Source: Clostridia bacterium (GTDB lineage: Bacteria; Bacillota; Clostridia; TANB77; CAG-508). Taken from it: 39,090 bases of DNA. This document shows, in pieces, positions 1 to 5,910 of this stretch. The notes under the pieces are model-generated. The model was not told the DNA's origin, did no database searches, and saw nothing but the letters and a program-made list of their open reading frames with translations. The stretch spans positions 1-39,090 of the forward strand of contig JAFWDV010000018.1 of assembly GCA_017515985.1 (NCBI GenBank), read 5' to 3'. How positions within the stretch are numbered: position 1 is the stretch's first letter; every line of letters starts with the position of its first letter. The position numbers and the translations under genes were made by a program.

Positions 1-893
1 GGTATATGAATTATTAATTTTTGTATAAATTCATAAGCATGAACTTTTTCTTCAATGCGTTTTCCGTCTTCATGACGTTCATAATAATAAGTAACGTATG
101 TTCCATCATAGTCAATAATTCTTGATTGTGCCATTGCGGGTCTACCCGTGTATCTTACAACATAATTAATTGTTTGATTTATTGATGAGATATTGTCTGG
201 TTTTGCATATACGTAGAAGCCATTATCATATTCATTGTAAAGCGCGTTCTTTAATGCTTTGAAACGTTTCTGTTCATGGGTTGGCAAATGTGATTGTAAA
301 TAATCAAAAAGTAATTTTTGCCACCTGAAACGAAGTGCTTTGAAGTTAATGTGTTTTACGATTCTGAAAACCTCGGTATTTCCTGCACCTCCTTCTGTGC
401 AGAGCATATGAATGTGTGGATTCCATTTTAAATCTCGACCAAAAGTGTGTAAAGTGCACATGATTCCGGGAGTAAAATTTTGAGATTTATTCATTTCGTA
501 AAACCATGACAATATCGAATTTGAAGCTGCTTCGAATAATCCATCTAAGAGCTCACGATATTTTTGAAAAAATGGCCATAACTTATCAGACATTGTAAAG
601 ACAATATGTCTATGCTTACAATGAATAGATTTTTTTGCCATGGATAGAGCCCTATCTTGAGCATATTTTACGCCACAAGTATTGCAAAATCTGGACTTGC
701 ATCGAAATGGGACTCGTACAATTTTTTTGCAACAATCACAAACATAAATTGCACAACCATAATCTGGGTTTCCACAAGTGAGTATCTTTTCTACTTCTTC
801 AAAAACAACTTGGCGAATATCTAATTCTGGATTGCGGACAACGAAGTTATCCCAATGATCACACAAAATTTGTTTTATCGTAAATTCAGACAT
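1..893 (-). CDS. IS91-family transposase, N-terminal part (runs off left edge)
   Basis: The frame is open from ATG at 893 to the window edge, about 298 residues without a stop, so the C-terminus lies outside. An N-terminal zinc-binding region shows paired cysteines (CDCC, CKSRFCNTC, about residues 55-85). It is followed by the HUH motif (NPHIHML, about residue 160) and the two-tyrosine motif (YVVRYTGRP, about 245-253) that define IS91/IS801-type Y2 rolling-circle transposases. The enzyme would nick single-stranded DNA at the element ends and move it without target duplication. The start is set by a GGAGG at 899-903 just upstream. Nothing visible suggests inactivation, but the missing end prevents a firm statement. 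The neighbour (NadR-like) is unrelated. Confidence 0.93.
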   Translation of the reverse strand, partial: MSEFTIKQILCDHWDNFVVRNPELDIRQVVFEEVEKILTCGNPDYGCAIYVCDCCKKIVRVPFRCKSRFCNTCGVKYAQDRALSMAKKSIHCKHRHIVFTMSDKLWPFFQKYRELLDGLFEAASNSILSWFYEMNKSQNFTPGIMCTLHTFGRDLKWNPHIHMLCTEGGAGNTEVFRIVKHINFKALRFRWQKLLFDYLQSHLPTHEQKRFKALKNALYNEYDNGFYVYAKPDNISSINQTINYVVRYTGRPAMAQSRIIDYDGTYVTYYYERHEDGKRIEEKVHAYEFIQKLIIHI

Positions 894-939
894 TTGAACC
901 TCCGATAATATAAAAACAAAAGAAAAAATAATTGCAAAG

Positions 940-1000
940 AAAAGAGCCCTAATTTGTAGAGCTCTAAAGGGCGGAATTTATTCCGCTTTTTTATCAAATT
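940..1000. repeat. Possible terminal hairpins of the IS91-like element / terminator
   Basis: Two nested palindromes lie upstream of the transposase start. One has GCCCT/AGGGC arms around GAGCTC (about 945-972). The other is a hairpin with GCGGAA/TTCCGC arms (971-986) followed by a T run, which would act as a rho-independent terminator on the plus strand. IS91-like elements carry subterminal hairpins at their ends, so this may be the transposase-proximal end of the element. The exact boundary cannot be set without an empty-site comparison. Confidence 0.4.
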
Positions 1001-1018
1001 AGATCTAAATAAGTAATC

Positions 1019-1047
1019 TTGAAAAATATGTTAAAAAATTGTATAAT
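1019..1047 (+). promoter_or_regulatory. Sigma-A-type promoter for the NadR-like/M23 pair
   Basis: TTGAAA (1019-1024), a 17-base spacer and TATAAT (1042-1047). It predicts transcription start near 1054 and a leader of about 75 bases before the coding region. Confidence 0.7.
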
Positions 1048-1130
1048 GATAGAGCAATTTTTGTGAGACATAAAATATATATTATATTTATAAATTATTT
1101 GATGATATGTGTTAAACAATGGAGGTTGAA

Positions 1131-1601
1131 GTGAAAAAGATAGGTTTTACTATTGGAAAATTTGCACCGTTGCATAAAGGCCATCAATACCTTATTGAAA
1201 CTGCAATTAAAGAGATGGACGAGCTATATGTAATTGTGTATAAAACAGATTTAATAGATATACCTACAGAAGAAAGAGCTAATTGGATTAAGGAACTATA
1301 TCCAAATGTTAAAGTTATTCTTGCTAAAAATCCACCTAAGGAATATGGTATGGATGAAAGAAGAGCAAAAATTCAAACGGATTATTTAAAGGAAATGCTG
1401 GGCGATGTTAAAGCTACGCATTTTTATTCAAGCGAAGAATACGGTAAGCTTGTGGCTAAAAATTTGAATGTATCAAATAGAGTGGTTGATTTCAAAAGAG
1501 AATTTGTTCCTATCAGTGGAACAATGGTGAGATCAAACGTAGATAAATTTTCAGGTTATGTTGATAAGAAGGTTTTTGATGATATAAAAAAATGTATATG
1601 A
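1131..1601 (+). CDS. NadR-like nicotinamide-nucleotide adenylyltransferase domain protein
   Basis: A single nucleotidyltransferase (Rossmann-like) domain of about 156 residues. The N-terminal GKFAPLHKGHQ contains the HxGH signature, and the C-terminal ISGTMVR matches the ISSTxxR signature of the adenylyl/cytidylyl-transferase superfamily. The closest resemblance I recognise is the NMN-adenylyltransferase half of NadR. The ribosylnicotinamide kinase half is absent, so the product may be a stand-alone NMN adenylyltransferase or a related enzyme using another phosphorylated substrate. I chose GTG at 1131 over the in-frame ATG at 1119 because the GGAGG at 1121-1125 is ideally placed for 1131 and would lie inside the gene with the earlier start. 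A peptidase gene follows closely and probably shares the transcript. Confidence 0.75.
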   Translation: MKKIGFTIGKFAPLHKGHQYLIETAIKEMDELYVIVYKTDLIDIPTEERANWIKELYPNVKVILAKNPPKEYGMDERRAKIQTDYLKEMLGDVKATHFYSSEEYGKLVAKNLNVSNRVVDFKREFVPISGTMVRSNVDKFSGYVDKKVFDDIKKCI

Positions 1602-1646
1602 TTATTTTCATAGTGTTGATTTCAGGCGAAAGGGGGTGTAGGTAAA

Positions 1647-2615
1647 ATTAGCGTAATAAAAAAGACTATCGTTAATGTAAGGCATTCGCTAAGATTTTTT
1701 ATTTTGATTAGTATTGCTGTTTTTTTAATCGTTGCTATTATTATGTGTTTTTATAAGAGAGCATATATTGTTACATATAATGGTGAATTTATAGGTTATA
1801 GTTCAAGCAAGACGAAGTTGCAGGAGCGAATTAATTCATACATAGAAAATGGTAACAATGATAATGATAATTTGGCATATGTTGATATTGATGTTTTACC
1901 TACATATAGCATGACTTTTCTTAAGAGAAACATCGAAACGAATGATGATGATATATATAATGCTGTTATTTCTGCAGGTATTACTTATTATAAATATTTT
2001 GCAATTCAATTAAATGGTGAGGATAAATATTTCGTTTCGAAATATCCTGAAGCTGAGCAAGTAATGAGTAAGCTTAAGGAGAAGGAAAGCAATAATATAG
2101 ATAATGTTAAAATTGTGGAGAGATATGATACTAACTTGGCTAGTTTTACACCAATCGATGATTGCGTAACTGGTTTATTTGAGGAAAAGCCTAAAAATAA
2201 ATATAATGGTAGAGTTGAACATGTGGCAAGTCTTGGCATGGATATGATTGAACCTGCACAGGGAATTATAACTTCTAGATTTGGTATAAGAAGAAGAGAT
2301 AATCATAAAGGCTTAGATATTGCAAATTCAACAGGATCTGCAATAAGGGCTGCTGCTTCTGGTACAGTTACATATGCTAAATATAATAGCGGAGGATATG
2401 GAAATTTAGTCATAATATCTCATGGTAATGGAATTCAAACATATTATGGTCATAATAGTAGATTGCTAGTTTCAGAAGGGGAAACAGTTGAGCAAGGGCA
2501 ACAGATTGCAGCAATGGGATCTACAGGAATTTCTACAGGACCGCATTGTCATTTTGAGATTAGAATAAATGGTGTGGCACAGAATCCACAGAATTATTTG
2601 TATAAGGGAAGATAA
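1647..2615 (+). CDS. Membrane-anchored M23 family metallopeptidase
   Basis: A probable peptidoglycan endopeptidase. The C-terminal M23 (LytM-like) domain shows the zinc-ligand motif NHKGLDIA (about 2311-2334), the GH of YYGHNS and the HCHFEIR motif (about 2544-2564). An N-terminal hydrophobic segment (about 1695-1755) preceded by basic residues predicts a single membrane anchor with the enzyme outside. The region between looks like a G5/SPOR-free linker that I do not recognise. No ATG or GTG opens this frame. TTG at 1704 falls inside the membrane segment, whereas a near-perfect ribosome site (AAGGGGGTG, 1630-1638) is placed for ATT at 1647. I therefore favour ATT, which keeps the basic cytoplasmic leader, but the start is uncertain. 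Confidence 0.8.
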   Translation: MSVIKKTIVNVRHSLRFFILISIAVFLIVAIIMCFYKRAYIVTYNGEFIGYSSSKTKLQERINSYIENGNNDNDNLAYVDIDVLPTYSMTFLKRNIETNDDDIYNAVISAGITYYKYFAIQLNGEDKYFVSKYPEAEQVMSKLKEKESNNIDNVKIVERYDTNLASFTPIDDCVTGLFEEKPKNKYNGRVEHVASLGMDMIEPAQGIITSRFGIRRRDNHKGLDIANSTGSAIRAAASGTVTYAKYNSGGYGNLVIISHGNGIQTYYGHNSRLLVSEGETVEQGQQIAAMGSTGISTGPHCHFEIRINGVAQNPQNYLYKGR

Positions 2616-2651
2616 TATTAAGAGAGGTTCGAATCCTCTTTTTGATAGTAC

Positions 2652-2695
2652 AAAAAAAGTTGCACTAAGTGCAACTTTTTTATTTGGAGGCGACA
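2652..2695. repeat. 44-bp direct repeat, copy 1: terminator hairpin plus relic tRNA-Cys 3' end
   Basis: An identical 44-bp block recurs at 2803-2846. It contains a strong bidirectional hairpin (GTTGCAC TAA GTGCAAC flanked by A7 and T6) and the last 11 bases of the tRNA-Cys gene including CCA. Copy 1 has no tRNA body attached. Preceding it at about 2623-2639 is a T-arm-like stem-loop (AGAGG TTCGAAT CCTCT). Confidence 0.85.
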
Positions 2696-2802
2696 ACGAC
2701 TCGCTATCGCTCGCTGCATAAGTTATCTGTAGCTCATTGCATTTCGCACAGCTAACTTAACCCGATCTTCGAACCTCCGGTTCGAATCCTCTTTATAATA
2801 GT
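2696..2802. other. Segment bracketed by the 44-bp repeats; possible tRNA-linked repetitive element
   Basis: About 107 bp visibly richer in G+C than its surroundings. It holds an imperfect stem (AAGTTATCTGT at 2720-2730 with ACAGCTAACTT at 2748-2758, one mismatch, 17-base loop) and the T-arm-like GGTTCGAATCC at 2779-2789. There is no coding potential. Its bracketing by duplicated tRNA-Cys ends suggests insertion at the tRNA 3' end. Confidence 0.45.
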
Positions 2803-2835
2803 AAAAAAAGTTGCACTAAGTGCAACTTTTTTATT
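2803..2835 (-). terminator. Terminator of the tRNA-Gly/tRNA-Cys transcript (copy 2 of the repeat)
   Basis: A 7-bp GC-containing stem (GTTGCAC/GTGCAAC, loop TAA) is extended by A7/T6 and starts a few bases after the CCA of tRNA-Cys in the minus direction. On the minus strand it is followed by T7. Confidence 0.85.
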
Positions 2836-2909
2836 TGGAGGCGACACCCGGATTCGAACCGGGGATCAGAGTTTTGCAGACTCGTGCCTTACCACTTGGC
2901 TATATCGCC
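2836..2909 (-). tRNA. tRNA-Cys (anticodon GCA)
   Basis: The minus-strand transcript begins GGCGATATAGCC and ends GTCGCCTCCA with encoded CCA. The acceptor pairs GGCGATA/TGTCGCC with one G-T pair. The D-arm has AAGTGGTAAGGC, the anticodon loop has CTGCAAA with GCA, and the T-arm is CCCGG TTCGAAT CCGGG. It is the second gene of a two-tRNA transcript behind tRNA-Gly. Confidence 0.97.
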
Positions 2910-2934
2910 GTTTATAAAAATGTATTACTAAAAA

Positions 2935-2970
2935 ATAAATTTTATTACAAATAATTGTAATAAAATTTAT
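2935..2970. repeat. Perfect 16-bp A/T-only hairpin between tRNA-Gly and tRNA-Cys
   Basis: The left arm (2935-2950) and right arm (2955-2970) are perfect complements around an ATAA loop. The right arm ends exactly at the last base of the tRNA-Gly CCA. In the minus transcript this hairpin directly follows the tRNA-Gly 3' end. It lacks a GC core, so it is a poor terminator and more likely a processing or spacer structure. Confidence 0.75.
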
Positions 2971-3045
2971 GGAGCGGGAAACGGGGCTCAAACCCGCGAC
3001 CTCTGCCTTGGCAAGGCAGCGCTCTATCAACTGAGCTATTCCCGC
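2970..3045 (-). tRNA. tRNA-Gly (anticodon GCC)
   Basis: The minus transcript begins GCGGGAATAGCTCAG and ends TTTCCCGCTCCA. The anticodon loop is TTGCCAA (GCC), and the T-arm is CGGGTTTGAGCCCCG. The acceptor GCGGGAA/TTCCCGC is fully paired, and CCA is encoded. It is the first gene of the leftward tRNA transcript. Confidence 0.97.
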
Positions 3046-3057
3046 GTCAACAAAATC

Positions 3058-3086
3058 ATAATATCAAATTAAATATAAAAAGTCAA
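3058..3086 (-). promoter_or_regulatory. Promoter of the tRNA-Gly/tRNA-Cys operon
   Basis: On the minus strand: TTGACT (3086-3081), a 17-base spacer and TATTAT (3063-3058), placing the start a few bases before tRNA-Gly. It is divergent from the tRNA-Ser promoter. Confidence 0.8.
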
Positions 3087-3124
3087 GCATTCTTTACAAA
3101 TTATCATATTTTTATAAAAATTTC

Positions 3125-3153
3125 TTGACATCATAACATACCTGTGCTAATAT
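3125..3153 (+). promoter_or_regulatory. Promoter of tRNA-Ser
   Basis: Consensus TTGACA (3125-3130), a 17-base spacer and TAATAT (3148-3153). An overlapping TATAAT at 3151 gives a longer spacer. The transcript start is predicted about 9 bases before the tRNA. Confidence 0.8.
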
Positions 3154-3168
3154 AATAATGTTCCAAAC

Positions 3169-3260
<92 letters not shown>

Positions 3261-3264
3261 AAGA

Positions 3265-3299
3265 AAAAACAGTTAGATTTTTCTAACTGTTTTTTTTTG
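3265..3299 (+). terminator. Terminator of tRNA-Ser
   Basis: CAGTTAGA TTTT TCTAACTG stem-loop followed by nine T, immediately after the CCA end. The 3300-3507 stretch downstream is A/T-rich and I see no gene in it. Confidence 0.88.
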
Positions 3300-3507
3300 C
3301 TCTTATCATATAAAAAATATTAGTAAATTAAATATTTTTTTATAAAAATAATAGAACAAATATTCCATAAAACCGTAAACACATTTATACCATATAAGCA
3401 TTGAAAATAGAAGGATACAGAGGTTGACGAGATATACATAAAAACAAACAAAAGTTTGAAAATGCCGAAAAATCAAGGATAACCTTAAAAAAATTTTAAA
3501 AAAAGTG

Positions 3508-3536
3508 TTGCAATTTAAAAAACGTTGTATTACAAT
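3508..3536 (+). promoter_or_regulatory. mraZ (dcw cluster) promoter
   Basis: TTGCAA (3508-3513), a 17-base spacer and TACAAT (3531-3536). The predicted start near 3543 coincides with the first MraZ box. It also shows that translation cannot start at the upstream in-frame ATT near 3525. Confidence 0.75.
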
Positions 3537-3542
3537 CTAATT

Positions 3543-3570
3543 AAGGTGGTAGAAAGTGGTAGAAAGTGGA
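3543..3570 (+). promoter_or_regulatory. MraZ operator: three direct repeats in 10-bp phase
   Basis: The repeats AAGGTGGTAG, AAAGTGGTAG and AAAGTGGAGC are spaced exactly 10 bp apart, between the -10 box and the mraZ ribosome site. MraZ proteins bind tandem GTGG/TGGG-containing repeats upstream of their own operon with this period, so autoregulation is very likely. Confidence 0.8.
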
Positions 3571-3596
3571 GCCATCTGGTAAGTGAGGTGAGGCCA

Positions 3597-4028
3597 ATGT
3601 TAATTGGAGAATACGAGCATTCACTAGACGACAAAGGAAGAGTAATTATGCCAGTGAGATTAAGATCTGACATAGGAGAACGTTTTATTATTACAAAAGG
3701 TTTAGATGGGTGTTTATTTGTTTTTTCTCAGATAGAATGGTCGAACTTCGAAGCTAAATTAAAAGAGCTTCCACTAACTAACAAAACAGCAAGAGATTTC
3801 GTTAGATTCTTTCTATCTGGTGCAACAGAGTGTGAGCTTGATAAACAAGGCAGATTCTTGATTGTTAATAACTTGAGAGAATATGCAGATATCACAAAAG
3901 AAGTTGTAATCATTGGTGTAGGAACTAGAATTGAAATATGGAACAAGAATAAATGGAAAGATTACAATAGCGATAAGAATATTTCTGCAGACGAGTTAGC
4001 AGAAAATATGACTATGCTAGGTATATAA
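3597..4028 (+). CDS. mraZ: MraZ transcriptional regulator of the dcw cluster
   Basis: At 143 residues it has the usual MraZ length. It contains two tandem SpoVT/AbrB-like half-domains, each with the family's DxxxR signature: DDKGR near residue 13 and DKQGR near residue 83. It is a DNA-binding protein that forms rings and controls dcw transcription by binding phased repeats in its own promoter, which are visible here at 3543-3570. The ATG at 3597 follows GAGGTGAGG. An upstream in-frame extension to 3525 would begin inside the promoter and is rejected. Unlike the common arrangement, nearly 300 bases separate mraZ from rsmH. Confidence 0.96.
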   Translation: MLIGEYEHSLDDKGRVIMPVRLRSDIGERFIITKGLDGCLFVFSQIEWSNFEAKLKELPLTNKTARDFVRFFLSGATECELDKQGRFLIVNNLREYADITKEVVIIGVGTRIEIWNKNKWKDYNSDKNISADELAENMTMLGI

Positions 4029-4322
4029 CTTGCAAAAGTTTATATAAAAAACTAAAGATAAAACCTTAAGATACAAAAGAAAAAATTTTTAGAAATACAA
4101 AAGATAAAGCTAAGCAAATACCACAAAAGATGGCGTTTACTGAAGAAAAATAGAATAATACACTAAAGTTTGATGGGTACAAAAGTAAATTTTAGATACG
4201 AAAGATACAGATATTAAGTTACATAGCAGGTTGGTATTTCATTATACCAACCGTTATGTTATAATAGGAGTATCCTTTTTGGCGTTAGCTAAAAGGAGAA
4301 TCTGAAAATAGAAGGTGAATAT
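4029..4322 (+). promoter_or_regulatory. Long structured leader between mraZ and rsmH
   Basis: This is a non-coding 294-base gap. It holds about five degenerate copies of a TACAAAAG(AT) motif (near 4072, 4096, 4119, 4177 and 4196). A perfect 9-bp inverted repeat follows (GGTTGGTAT 4229-4237 / ATACCAACC 4244-4252, with outer ACATA/TATGT arms), then an isolated TATAAT (4260-4265) and a second hairpin (TCCTTTT 4273-4279 / AAAAGGA 4291-4297). I see no good -35 box for the TATAAT. No terminator T run follows either hairpin. Confidence 0.5.
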
Positions 4323-5273
4323 TTGGAATTTAAGCATAAACCTGTACTGTTAGACGAATGTATACAAGGCTTAAATATTAAGCCAGATGGTATATATGTA
4401 GATGGAACTTTGGGAGGTGCTGGTCACAGCAAGGTTATACTTGAGCACTTATCAAACAAAGGCTTGTTAATAGGTATAGATAGAGATGAAGAGGCGTTAT
4501 GCGCCGCAAAAGAAAATTTAAAAGATTATAATAATGTGAAATATATTCATGGAAATCATGATGATATTAGTAGCATTTTAAATGAGATTAATATTCCTAA
4601 GGTTGATGGAATATTATTAGACTTAGGTGTTTCTTCATATCAGCTAGATGAAAAGTCTAGAGGATTTAGTTACATCGGAAGTAATGAATTAGATATGAGA
4701 ATGGACAAAACTCAAGATTTAACTGCTAAAATTGTTGTTAATACGTATTCTGAGGAAGCGTTGGCAGATATAATTTTTGAGTATGGTGAAGAGCGCTTTT
4801 CAAAAAGCATTGCTAGAAATATTTGTATTGAGCGCAAAAAAAGAGAGATAGAAACTACTGAGGATTTGGTTTCTATTATAGAAAAATCTATTCCAAAGTC
4901 TAAACAAAAAGATGGTCATCCTGCTAAGAGAACCTTTCAAGCTATTAGAATTGAAGTAAATAACGAATTAAAACCATTGTATGATACGGTAATGAACAGT
5001 ATTCAAGCTCTTAAAGATGGAGGAAGGCTTTGTATAATAACGTTCCATTCATTAGAGGATAGAGCCGTGAAGCAGGCATATTCGGATGCTGAGGGCAAAT
5101 GTACATGTCCGAAGGATTTACCATATTGTGTATGTAATTATAAATCATATGGAAGAATTATAAATAAAAAACCAATAGTTTCAACAGAAGAAGAGCTAAA
5201 ATTGAATAGCAGAGCGCAGAGCGCTAAGCTAAGAATTTTTGAAAGAAAAGAGGTGAGAACTTATGGCAAATAG
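4323..5273 (+). CDS. rsmH: 16S rRNA (cytosine-1402-N4)-methyltransferase RsmH
   Basis: Methylates N4 of C1402 in 16S rRNA using S-adenosylmethionine (the former MraW). The N-terminal HKPVLLDE and the SAM-binding DGTLGGAGHS (about residues 28-37) are diagnostic. The conserved RLCIITFHSLEDR lies near residue 240, followed by the cysteine-rich tail region and a SRAQSAKLR motif at the end. Length (316) is typical. The start is TTG at 4323, supported by AAGGTG upstream; no nearby ATG fits. The gene overlaps the ftsL-like gene by 11 bases, indicating translational coupling in the dcw operon. Confidence 0.96.
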   Translation: MEFKHKPVLLDECIQGLNIKPDGIYVDGTLGGAGHSKVILEHLSNKGLLIGIDRDEEALCAAKENLKDYNNVKYIHGNHDDISSILNEINIPKVDGILLDLGVSSYQLDEKSRGFSYIGSNELDMRMDKTQDLTAKIVVNTYSEEALADIIFEYGEERFSKSIARNICIERKKREIETTEDLVSIIEKSIPKSKQKDGHPAKRTFQAIRIEVNNELKPLYDTVMNSIQALKDGGRLCIITFHSLEDRAVKQAYSDAEGKCTCPKDLPYCVCNYKSYGRIINKKPIVSTEEELKLNSRAQSAKLRIFERKEVRTYGK

Positions 5274-5829
5274 GGTGTATGGTTATCAAGGGTACAAAGG
5301 GTACCAATTTGAAACGAGCCCAAAAAAGTTACAGCCAGAATACGAACCAGAGCAAAAAAGTGAAACTAAAAAAGTTAACAAAAGTGCTAAGAAGAAAAGT
5401 AATAAACAAGAAAGTCAGAAATCTAAACAGACAGTTAAGATTTCAAAAGAGGAGCTGAATAGGAAAGCTAAACTTGTTTGTTATATTTTGTTCGGATTTA
5501 CTGTACTATTTACCATAAGTTATAGAAACTCAATAATAAATGAAAAGTTTAATCAAAAGGAAAGCCTAAAATCTGAGCTTGCTGAAATTCAAAAAGTTAA
5601 TGAACAGATTGAAGTAGGTATCGAAAATCAACTTAATTTAACTAGTGTTGAACAGCTTGCAAAAGAAAAGCTTGGAATGAATAAATTAAACAATAGCCAA
5701 AAGGTATATATTAATTTACCGAAGAAAGAATATGTTGAAGCTAAATCAGAAAGTCTTATTAAAGTAAATAATCAAAATACATTTTCAGATATAGTTAATA
5801 ACATAAAACAATTTTTTAATATAAATTAA
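5263..5829 (+). CDS. ftsL: FtsL/DivIC-like septum protein
   Basis: A small bitopic protein of 188 residues. It has a long, highly basic and Gln/Lys-rich cytoplasmic N-terminus (about residues 1-68), one membrane segment (about 70-88, LVCYILFGFTVLFTISY), and an extracellular coiled-coil-like stretch ending in the QLAKEKLGMNKL motif common to FtsL/DivIC proteins. It would join the divisome complex with DivIB/FtsQ and activate septal synthesis by the neighbouring class B PBP and FtsW. FtsL versus DivIC cannot be decided from sequence, but the position between rsmH and a PBP favours FtsL. ATG follows GAGGTGAG. The N-terminus is longer than in Bacillus FtsL. Confidence 0.8.
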   Translation: MANRVYGYQGYKGYQFETSPKKLQPEYEPEQKSETKKVNKSAKKKSNKQESQKSKQTVKISKEELNRKAKLVCYILFGFTVLFTISYRNSIINEKFNQKESLKSELAEIQKVNEQIEVGIENQLNLTSVEQLAKEKLGMNKLNNSQKVYINLPKKEYVEAKSESLIKVNNQNTFSDIVNNIKQFFNIN

Positions 5830-5868
5830 AGACTAAATTTTAAAATATAAATTTAGTCTTTTTTTTTG
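5828..5868 (+). terminator. Terminator-like hairpin after the ftsL-like gene
   Basis: AAAGACTAAATTT pairs with AAATTTAGTCTTT around a short A/T loop and is followed by a run of T. It lies inside the dcw cluster. I find no convincing promoter in the 40 bases before the next gene, so it may be a partial or regulated terminator. Confidence 0.75.
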
Positions 5869-5910
5869 TCAGATTAATATTATTTATAAAAAAGATAATA
5901 GGTCTGGTGA

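Noticed and set aside
2472..2696. Minus-strand frame overlapping the M23 gene and the tRNA repeat
   Set aside because: It is a shadow of the M23 domain and of tRNA-derived repeat sequence, with no ribosome site.
3300..3507. Possible small gene or RNA between tRNA-Ser and mraZ
   Set aside because: The stretch is A/T-rich with no ribosome-site-linked frame and no strong hairpin; only a weak TTGACG without a matching -10 box.
3543..3570. Phased repeats as a possible CRISPR fragment
   Set aside because: The 10-bp period is far too short for repeat-spacer units and matches MraZ boxes in position and sequence.
3525..3596. N-terminal extension of mraZ
   Set aside because: It would begin inside the promoter and run through the MraZ boxes; ATG 3597 has the ribosome site and gives the normal family length.
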